NCBI GenBank assembly: GCA_013205525.1 | Contig: JABMMR010000179.1 | Location: forward strand, 1 to 5,348 | Direction of reading: 5' to 3' | DNA length: 5,348 nucleotides | From: Burkholderiales bacterium | Lineage (GTDB): Bacteria > Pseudomonadota > Gammaproteobacteria > Burkholderiales > Burkholderiaceae_C | In this document: in pieces, positions 1 through 5,348 of the stretch | Position numbering within the stretch: position 1 is the first letter of the stretch | Layout of the letters: the number at the start of each line of letters is the position of its first letter | The notes under the pieces: model-generated | What the model was told of the DNA's origin: nothing | The model's database searches: none | What the model saw: only the letters and a program-made list of their open reading frames with translations | Translations under genes and position numbers: made by a program

Positions 1-1104
1 GGCCGCCAGTTGGTGTTGCTCAACATCGACGAGGTGATTCGCATCATCCGCCACAGCGATGAGCCCAAGCCCGCCCTGATAGAGCGCTTCAAACTCTCCG
101 AGCGCCAAGCCGACGATATTTTGGATATTCGCTTGCGCCAATTGGCGCGATTGGAAGCCATCAAGATCGAGCAAGAGCTCAAAGAGTTGCGCGAAGAGCA
201 GGGCCGTTTGGAAGATATTTTGGGCAGCGCCACCTCCTTGCGCCGCTTGATGGTCAAAGAAATCGAAGCCGACGCCAAAACCTTTGCCGATGCACGCCGC
301 ACGCTGATTCAGGCTGAGAAAAAAGCTGTGGCTGAAGTCAAGGTGATTGACGAACCTGTCACTGTGGTGGTCTCTGCCAAAGGCTGGGTGCGTGCGCGCA
401 CCGGCCACGGCCATGACCCGCTGGGCTTTGCTTTCAAGGCCGGCGACGAGCTGTACGATACCTTTGAGTGCCGCACCGTGGATCAATTCATTGCCTTTGG
501 CTCCAACGGCCGTGTGTATTCCGTGCCCATAGCGGCCTTGCCTGGCGCGCGTGGTGACGGCCAGCCGGTGACAACCTTGGTCGATGTGGAAGCCGGCACC
601 CAGTTGGTGCATTACTTTGCGGGCCCAGGCACGCTCACTCTGCTGCTCAGTGGCTCGGGTGGCTATGGCTTTGTGTGCTGCATCGATAACTTAATTTCCC
701 GCAACAAAGGCGGCAAGGCTTTCATCAGCTTGGGCGAGGGCGAAGCCGTGTGCTGCCCGTCCTTGGTGGGCGGCGGTAACGGCGAAACCCCTTTGCCCAT
801 TGCCACCCACGTGGCTTGTGCCTCTACCGGTGGGCGCATCTTGACCTTTGCCATCTCAGAGCTTAAAGCTATGGAAAAAGGCGGGCGCGGCTTGATGTTG
901 ATCGACTTGGAAGACAAAGACAGCTTGGCCGGTGCAGCGGCCTATACCCGCAGTGTGTGCATTGTGGGCATAGGGCGTGGCGGCAAAGACCGTGAGGAAA
1001 CATTGGAAATCAGAAGTCTGAACAATGCACGGGCAGCCAGAGCCCGAAAAGGTAAAACAGCAGACTTGGGCTTCAAGCCTACGGCTGTTTTGCGGGTTGA
1101 ATAA
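1..1104 (+). CDS. parC: DNA topoisomerase IV subunit A (ParC), 3' part, cut by the left edge
   Basis: ParC is the DNA-cleaving subunit of topoisomerase IV, which unlinks daughter chromosomes with ParE in the cytoplasm and is a fluoroquinolone target. The frame is already open at base 1, so the 367 visible residues are about the C-terminal half; the catalytic tyrosine and quinolone-resistance region lie outside the window. By eye it matches E. coli ParC throughout. Residues 5-100 are the end of the coiled-coil/exit-gate region, with DEPKP near 20-24 and a charged heptad-rich stretch at 50-75. Residues 119-367 are the beta-pinwheel DNA-wrapping domain, with PVTVVVSAKGWVRA at 119-132, PGARGDGQPV at 181-190, GYGFVC at 221-226, SRNKGGKA at 233-240 and MEKGGRG at 291-297. 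The GyrA box is degenerate, as is usual for ParC. It ends in TAA at 1102-1104. An internal TTG at position 10 could be mistaken for a start, but homology continues upstream of it. No frameshift is seen. Confidence 0.95.
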   Translation, partial: GRQLVLLNIDEVIRIIRHSDEPKPALIERFKLSERQADDILDIRLRQLARLEAIKIEQELKELREEQGRLEDILGSATSLRRLMVKEIEADAKTFADARRTLIQAEKKAVAEVKVIDEPVTVVVSAKGWVRARTGHGHDPLGFAFKAGDELYDTFECRTVDQFIAFGSNGRVYSVPIAALPGARGDGQPVTTLVDVEAGTQLVHYFAGPGTLTLLLSGSGGYGFVCCIDNLISRNKGGKAFISLGEGEAVCCPSLVGGGNGETPLPIATHVACASTGGRILTFAISELKAMEKGGRGLMLIDLEDKDSLAGAAAYTRSVCIVGIGRGGKDREETLEIRSLNNARAARARKGKTADLGFKPTAVLRVE

Positions 1105-1117
1105 AACACTTTGTATT

Positions 1118-1124
1118 GAGAAAG
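1118..1124 (+). promoter_or_regulatory. Probable weak ribosome binding site for the adaptor gene
   Basis: The purine stretch GAGAAAG lies 10 bases before the ATG at 1135 and is the only Shine-Dalgarno-like sequence in the 30-base gap after parC. It favours the ATG at 1135 over the in-frame ATG at 1156, which has no such stretch before it. The match to the ideal AGGAGG is partial, so initiation may be modest. Confidence 0.4.
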
Positions 1125-1134
1125 TAGCAGCAGT

Positions 1135-2262
1135 ATGTTGAAACAATGCTCAGTGATGCTGTGGTCTTTGGCGGTTGTTGCGGCCACTGGCACGGGCTAC
1201 CTGCATGGCCAAGTCGCTCCCAGCAAGGCCAGTGAACCCCGACCGGCCATGACCGTCACGGTGACGCGCAGCCAAAGCCAAAATTTGTCGCAGCGCTTGA
1301 GCGCCAACGGTACGGTCGCCGCGTGGCAAGAGGCCAGTATTGGCGCAGAAATCGGCGGCTTGCGTCTCACCGAGGTTCGCGTTAATGTGGGCGACCAAGT
1401 CAAGGCCGGACAGGTGTTGGCGGTGTTCGCTACAGAAAATGTGTTGGCTGAAATTAACCAAACCAAAGCCGCTTTGAATGAAGCCAAAGCGGTGGCTGCT
1501 GAAGCCCAAGCCAATGCCGACCGTGCACGCGCCCTGCAACCCAGTGGCGTGATCAGCGCCCAACAATTCAACCAAAGTTTGACCGCTGAAGCCACCGCCA
1601 AAGCCCGTGTCGAGTCGGCCATGGCGAATATGGCGGTGCATGAATTGCGCTTGCGCCAAACCCAAGTCAAAGCCCCCGACAACGGTGTGATCTCGGCTCG
1701 CAGTGCCAGCGTGGGCGCTGTGTTGGGCCTTGGCACCGAGCTGTTCCGATTGGTGCGCGGCAACCGCTTGGAGTGGCGCGCAGAGATGGTGTCCTCGGAG
1801 TTGTTTCAAATCAAACCCGGTCAAAAAGTCAATATACAAGGTGCGGGTTCTGCACAGATCTTGGCTACCGTGCGCATGGTGGCACCCACCGTGGATGGGC
1901 AAAATCGTACCGGCACGGTGTTTGTTGATTTGCCCTCAAACGCCAATCAATCGCTCAAGCCTGGCATGTATGCACGCGGTGAGTTTGAGTTTGGTGCGTC
2001 GGCTGCCGCCTTGGTGCCGCAACAGTCGGTGGTGATTCGCGATGGTTTTTCTCAGGTCTTTGTGGTGCAAGCCGACCAACGGGTCAAGCTCTACAAAGTT
2101 AATTTAGGTCGTCGCCAAGGCGAGTGGCTGGAGGTGACTTCGGGTTTGCCCACAGACGCCCAAGTGGTGGTCAAAGGGGCGGGCTTTTTAACCTCCGGGG
2201 ACTTGGTTAAGGTGGTCTCAGAAACCTCCCCCAGCACAACCCCTGCAGCGGCCAAGCCATGA
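1135..2262 (+). CDS. RND efflux pump periplasmic adaptor (membrane fusion protein, HlyD/AcrA type)
   Basis: This 375-residue protein should bridge the RND permease encoded next to it and an outer-membrane channel. Residues 1-3 carry a positive charge and 6-20 are hydrophobic, forming a signal peptide or uncleaved anchor. Cys5 precedes the hydrophobic stretch and is not a lipobox, so a lipoprotein is unlikely. The two lipoyl half-motifs lie at about 66-100 (EVRVNVGDQVKAGQVL) and 175-207 (QVKAPDNGVISAR). Between them is an Ala-rich alpha-hairpin (about 101-172) whose tip has R130, L134 and S141, the exact R-x3-L-x6-S spacing that AcrA uses to dock on TolC. A beta-barrel (about 208-285, with KPGMYARGEF) and a membrane-proximal domain (about 290-360) follow. 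The size is close to AcrA's. The gap after parC is 30 bases with no convincing promoter, so co-transcription with parC is likely. The stop codon overlaps the permease start. The role is well supported; the substrate is unknown. Confidence 0.93.
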   Translation: MLKQCSVMLWSLAVVAATGTGYLHGQVAPSKASEPRPAMTVTVTRSQSQNLSQRLSANGTVAAWQEASIGAEIGGLRLTEVRVNVGDQVKAGQVLAVFATENVLAEINQTKAALNEAKAVAAEAQANADRARALQPSGVISAQQFNQSLTAEATAKARVESAMANMAVHELRLRQTQVKAPDNGVISARSASVGAVLGLGTELFRLVRGNRLEWRAEMVSSELFQIKPGQKVNIQGAGSAQILATVRMVAPTVDGQNRTGTVFVDLPSNANQSLKPGMYARGEFEFGASAAALVPQQSVVIRDGFSQVFVVQADQRVKLYKVNLGRRQGEWLEVTSGLPTDAQVVVKGAGFLTSGDLVKVVSETSPSTTPAAAKP

Positions 2263-5200
2263 ACGTCTCCGCTTGGTCTATTCGCAACCCCGTGCCGTCG
2301 GTGGTGTTGTTTGTGTTGCTGACGTTTGCTGGTTTGCTGTCCTTCAACCATATGAAGGTGCAGAACTTCCCCGACCTGGATTTGCCCACCATTGTGATTA
2401 CCGTCGCTTTGCCCGGTGCAGCGCCGGTACAAATGGAGACCGAGGTCGCGCGAAAAATCGAAAACGCGGTGGTGTCGGTGTCAGGCTTAAAAAATTTATA
2501 CACCAAAATTCAAGACGGCACGGTACTTATTTCCTGCGAATTTCGTATTGAAAAGTCGGTGCAAGAAGCCTTGGACGAAGTGCGCTCGGCGGTCAATGGG
2601 GTGCGCAGCGATTTACCCCCCGATTTGCTCGACCCCGTGGTGCGCAAGCTGGAGTTCACGGGCGGGCCGGTACTGGCTTTCACGATTGAAGCCAAAGACT
2701 TGGATGCCGAGGGTTTGAGTTGGTTTGTCGATCAAACCGTCACCCGTCGCTTGCTCGCTGTCAAAGGTGTGGGCGCTGTCACCCGTGTGGGTGGTGTCAA
2801 TCGACAAGTTGAAATTGCATTAGACCCTTTGCGCTTGCAAGCTTTGCATTTGACCGTGGCCGATGTGTCTAGACAACTGCGCCAAGTGCAAGGAGAAACC
2901 TCGGGCGGGCGCACCGATTTGGGGGGCTTTGAGCAGTCTATGCGCACCTTGGCCAATGTGGGCTCTGCGGCTGAATTGGCTGACATTGAGTTGGCTGTGG
3001 GTAACGGCAGACGCATACGTTTGCGCGATATAGCCAGTGTTAAAGACACAGTGGCAGAGCAGCGTTCGTCTGCTTTTTTGAATGGCAAACCGGTGGTCGG
3101 TTTTGAGGTGGCGCGCAGTCGCGGCACCAGCGAGGTGGAGGTGGGTGAGGCGGTCTTTAAAGCCTTGGCGCAATTGCAGCAAGCCCATCCTGGCACCGCT
3201 TTCACCACGGCTTTTGACTTTGTCACCCCTGTCAAAGAGGAGTACCAAGCTTCCTTGATTTTGCTCTACGAGGGCGCTTTGTTGGCGGTGTTGGTGGTGT
3301 GGTTGTTCCTGCGCAATGTCAGAGCCACCTTTGTGACTGCGGTGGCATTGCCGCTGTCAGTCATTCCGGCATTCATCGCCATGGACTACTTGGGCTTTTC
3401 TATCAACGTCATCACCTTGTTGGCGCTGTCCTTGGTGGTGGGTATTTTGGTCGACGACGCCATCGTCGAGGTGGAGAACATCGAGCGCCACCTCTATATG
3501 GGCAAGACCCCGTTTCAAGCGGCGATGGAAGCCGCCGACGAAATTGGTTTGGCAGTCATTGCCACGACGTTCACGTTGGTGGCTGTGTTTTTACCGACGG
3601 CGTTCATGAGCGGTGTGCCGGGCAAGTTTTTCAAGCAATTTGGCTGGACTGCTGCGCTTGCGGTGTTTGCTTCCCTTGTTGTGGCGCGGGTGCTCACCCC
3701 CATGATGTCAGCCTATATGCTCAAACCGCCTAAGCAAGCGGCAGTAGAGCCTTTTTGGATGCCCAGCTATCTGACCATGGTGCGTTGGTGTTTGCGCCAC
3801 CGTTTTTGGACAGCTTTGGCGGCAGGCGGTTTTTTTGTTGGCTCGCTCATGCTCATTCCTTTGTTGCCCACCGGTTTTATTCCAGCTGACGACAACTCGC
3901 AAACGCAGGTGTATCTGGAGTTACCGCCCGGCTCTACTTTGAGCCAAAGCATTCAAGCCAGTGAAGTTGTGCGCCAACAACTGCTGCAATTACCCGAAAT
4001 TCAAAGCGTGTACACCACAGTGGGCGGTGGAACTGCGGGCACCGACCCTGGCATGCCCCAAGCAGCAGCGCAAACCACTCTGGCGACTTTAACCATTCAA
4101 TTGCTGCCACGCGGCGAGCGCCCCAGAAAGGGCGTCATCGAACAACGCATACGCGAACGCTTGGGCAGCATTCCAGGCATACGTTACAAAGTGGGCTTGG
4201 GCGGTTCGGGTGAAAAATACTTGGTGATGCTCACGGGTGAAGATCCGCTGGCTTTGCAAGCCTCAGCCACTGAGTTTGTCCGAGACTTACGCACCGTTCC
4301 AGGCTTGGGTTCAATCAATTCAAGTGCCAGTTTGGTTAGGCAAGAAATTGCAGTTCGCCCCGACTTTGCGCGTGCGGCTGATTTGGGTGTGACCAGCGCG
4401 GCCATTGGCGAGACCTTGCGTATCGCTACCGTCGGCGATTACGACGCGGCTTTGCCCAAGCTGAATTTGGCGCAACGCCAAGTGCCCATCATGGTCAGAC
4501 TCGCCGACTCGGCGCGGCAAGACTTGGATGTGTTGGGCCGCTTGAATGTGCCCGGCAGCAAAGGGCCGGTGATGTTGGCTGAAGTCGCCACTTTGAGTCT
4601 GAGCGGTGGGCCTGCTTTGATCGAACGCTATAACCGTACACGCAATATTGTGTTTGTCGTTGAGCTCTCAGGCACCGCGCTGGGAGACGCGAAAAACTTG
4701 GTTAAGCAGTTGCCCAGTATTCGCGATTTGCCCAGCGGCGTTCGGCTGGTGGAAGTGGGCGACGCTGAGATCATGGGCGAGCTATTTTCCAGCTTTGCAC
4801 TGGCCATGCTCACCGGTATTTTGTGCATTTACTTGGTCTTGGTGTTGCTGTTCAAAAGTGTCTTGCATCCGGTGACGATTTTGGCTGCCTTGCCGCTTTC
4901 GCTGGGCGGCGCCTTTGTGGCTTTGCTCTTAACCGGCAAAAGCTTTTCCATGCCTTCGCTGATTGGTTTGATCATGCTCATGGGCGTGGCCACCAAAAAC
5001 TCTATTTTGTTGGTGGAGTACGTGATCGTGGCACAGCGCGACAGTGGTATGGCCCGTCTTGATGCCCTGATGGACGCGTGTCAAAAACGCGCTCGTCCCA
5101 TCATCATGACGACCATTGCCATGGGTGCGGGCATGTTGCCTATTGCCGCTGGGTGGGGCAGTTCAGACCCGAGTTTTCGTTCGCCCATGGCGGTGGCAGT

Positions 5201-5327
5201 GATTGGCGGCTTGATCACCTCAACCTTTCTTAGCCTGCTGGTCATTCCTGCCGTCTTTTTGTATATCGACGACCTGGGTTTGCTCATCCTTCGTTTGTGG
5301 CGGCGCTTTAGTTCAGCTCAGCAATGA
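2259..5327 (+). CDS. RND-family efflux permease (AcrB superfamily, HAE-like), inner-membrane pump
   Basis: A complete 1022-residue proton-driven exporter, slightly shorter than AcrB (1049). Topology fits twelve membrane helices: TM1 about 11-31, TM2-6 about 333-487, TM7 about 514-536, TM8-12 about 843-1003. Two large periplasmic porter/docking regions lie at about 32-330 and 537-842. The proton relay is intact: D399 and D400 in GILVDDAIVEVEN (AcrB D407/D408), K913 in GVATKNSILLVEY (K940), and R944 and T951 in RARPIIMT (R971/T978). The VDDAIV motif and overall layout point to the HAE (drug/amphiphile) group rather than heavy-metal CzcA pumps. By eye it differs from AcrB in a shorter TM6-TM7 linker (about 488-513) and loss of the distal-pocket phenylalanines. 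The ATG at 2259 overlaps the adaptor's TGA as ATGA, with no strong Shine-Dalgarno, suggesting translational coupling. The frame is intact throughout. The substrate is not predictable, and I do not assign a gene name. Confidence 0.95.
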   Translation: MNVSAWSIRNPVPSVVLFVLLTFAGLLSFNHMKVQNFPDLDLPTIVITVALPGAAPVQMETEVARKIENAVVSVSGLKNLYTKIQDGTVLISCEFRIEKSVQEALDEVRSAVNGVRSDLPPDLLDPVVRKLEFTGGPVLAFTIEAKDLDAEGLSWFVDQTVTRRLLAVKGVGAVTRVGGVNRQVEIALDPLRLQALHLTVADVSRQLRQVQGETSGGRTDLGGFEQSMRTLANVGSAAELADIELAVGNGRRIRLRDIASVKDTVAEQRSSAFLNGKPVVGFEVARSRGTSEVEVGEAVFKALAQLQQAHPGTAFTTAFDFVTPVKEEYQASLILLYEGALLAVLVVWLFLRNVRATFVTAVALPLSVIPAFIAMDYLGFSINVITLLALSLVVGILVDDAIVEVENIERHLYMGKTPFQAAMEAADEIGLAVIATTFTLVAVFLPTAFMSGVPGKFFKQFGWTAALAVFASLVVARVLTPMMSAYMLKPPKQAAVEPFWMPSYLTMVRWCLRHRFWTALAAGGFFVGSLMLIPLLPTGFIPADDNSQTQVYLELPPGSTLSQSIQASEVVRQQLLQLPEIQSVYTTVGGGTAGTDPGMPQAAAQTTLATLTIQLLPRGERPRKGVIEQRIRERLGSIPGIRYKVGLGGSGEKYLVMLTGEDPLALQASATEFVRDLRTVPGLGSINSSASLVRQEIAVRPDFARAADLGVTSAAIGETLRIATVGDYDAALPKLNLAQRQVPIMVRLADSARQDLDVLGRLNVPGSKGPVMLAEVATLSLSGGPALIERYNRTRNIVFVVELSGTALGDAKNLVKQLPSIRDLPSGVRLVEVGDAEIMGELFSSFALAMLTGILCIYLVLVLLFKSVLHPVTILAALPLSLGGAFVALLLTGKSFSMPSLIGLIMLMGVATKNSILLVEYVIVAQRDSGMARLDALMDACQKRARPIIMTTIAMGAGMLPIAAGWGSSDPSFRSPMAVAVIGGLITSTFLSLLVIPAVFLYIDDLGLLILRLWRRFSSAQQ

Positions 5328-5348
5328 GCTCGATTTCAACGCAAGCAC
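5308..5348 (-). CDS. Possible C-terminus of a Rid/YjgF-family protein, cut by the right edge
   Basis: Read on the minus strand, 12 complete codons followed by TAA (plus-strand 5308-5310) give ACVEIELIAELN. The V-E-I-E-x-I-A pattern just before the stop is typical of the last beta-strand of the Rid (YjgF/YER057c/UK114) family, whose RidA members hydrolyse reactive enamine/imine intermediates in the cytoplasm. A 12-codon open frame is easily due to chance, so the call rests on this motif and on the convergent placement. If real, its end overlaps the permease coding sequence by 20 bases, tail to tail. The remainder of the gene lies beyond the window, so neither length nor catalytic arginine can be checked. 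Confidence 0.45.
   Translation of the reverse strand, partial: ACVEIELIAELN
5315..5330. other. Perfect 6-bp hairpin with GCAA loop on the pump stop codon
   Basis: AGCTCA (5315-5320) and TGAGCT (5325-5330) are exact inverted repeats separated by GCAA. In the plus-strand transcript this is a six-base-pair stem closed by a GNRA-type tetraloop, a class known to be unusually stable. The second arm begins with the permease TGA stop. No T-run follows on either strand, so it is not a classical intrinsic terminator. It may stabilise the 3' end or help termination between the convergent genes. Its position inside two coding tails means chance cannot be excluded. Confidence 0.4.

Noticed and set aside
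1090..1117. Possible promoter TTGCGG (1090-1095) and TGTATT (1112-1117) before the adaptor
   Set aside because: The spacing is 16 bases but the hexamers match the sigma-70 consensus at only about 3/6 and 4/6, and the first lies within conserved parC codons, so it is not better than chance.
1150..1902. 250-codon open frame on the minus strand opposite the adaptor gene
   Set aside because: It is fully antisense to a well-supported adaptor gene, its translation is rich in His, Gly and Ala with no recognisable domain, and GC-rich codon bias on the real strand commonly produces such frames.
2616..2926. C6 run at 2616-2621 and G6 run at 2921-2926
   Set aside because: Both lie within an uninterrupted, homologous permease frame; six-base runs are expected by chance in coding DNA of this composition.
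3451..3469. Perfect 7-bp inverted repeat TCGACGA-CGCCA-TCGTCGA
   Set aside because: It falls exactly on the codons of the conserved VDDAIVE proton-relay motif, and the repeat follows from GTC/GAC/ATC codon choice there; no flanking T-run or other regulatory sign is present.
3299..3733. 144-codon plus-strand open frame in another frame inside the permease
   Set aside because: Its Cys/His/Gly-rich translation is unlike a folded protein and it lies wholly within the conserved TM2-TM6 region of the permease.
3830..3836. Run of seven T bases in the TM7 region, possible slippage or phase-variation site
   Set aside because: It encodes Phe codons in a hydrophobic helix and the frame is intact on both sides; seven bases is short for a contingency tract and no hairpin makes it a terminator.

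Overview
The window looks like a piece of a betaproteobacterial chromosome, probably Burkholderiales and perhaps close to Comamonadaceae such as Limnohabitans or Rhodoferax. This is inferred from moderately GC-rich coding sequence, heavy use of TTG for leucine, and the general look of the ParC and RND proteins. The taxonomic call is an impression, not a search result. Almost every base is coding.

Layout: positions 1-1104 (+) are the 3' half of parC (topoisomerase IV subunit A), cut by the left edge. After a 30-base gap comes a complete two-gene efflux operon. Its first gene (1135-2262) encodes a periplasmic adaptor (membrane fusion protein). Its second (2259-5327) encodes an AcrB-superfamily RND permease. 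The two share a 4-base ATGA overlap. At the right edge, the last 12 codons of a minus-strand gene (5308-5348) read like the C-terminus of a Rid/YjgF-family protein, and its tail overlaps the pump gene by 20 bases. A small perfect hairpin with a GCAA loop (5315-5330) sits on the pump stop codon. There is no gene-free stretch longer than 30 bases, apart from the 21 bases downstream of the pump, which are covered by the minus-strand tail.

How the genes work together: the adaptor and permease should form the inner-membrane and periplasmic parts of a proton-driven tripartite efflux pump. All five proton-relay residues of the permease are present, and the adaptor keeps the R-x3-L-x6-S hairpin-tip motif used to dock on TolC-type channels. 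No outer-membrane channel gene is in the window, so the pump presumably uses a channel encoded elsewhere. The AcrB phenylalanine-rich distal pocket is not conserved, so the substrate cannot be read from the sequence.

No clearly undescribed biological system is visible. The points most worth a second look are the close coupling of a drug-target gene (parC) to an efflux operon, the altered substrate pocket, and the overlapping convergent gene tails.
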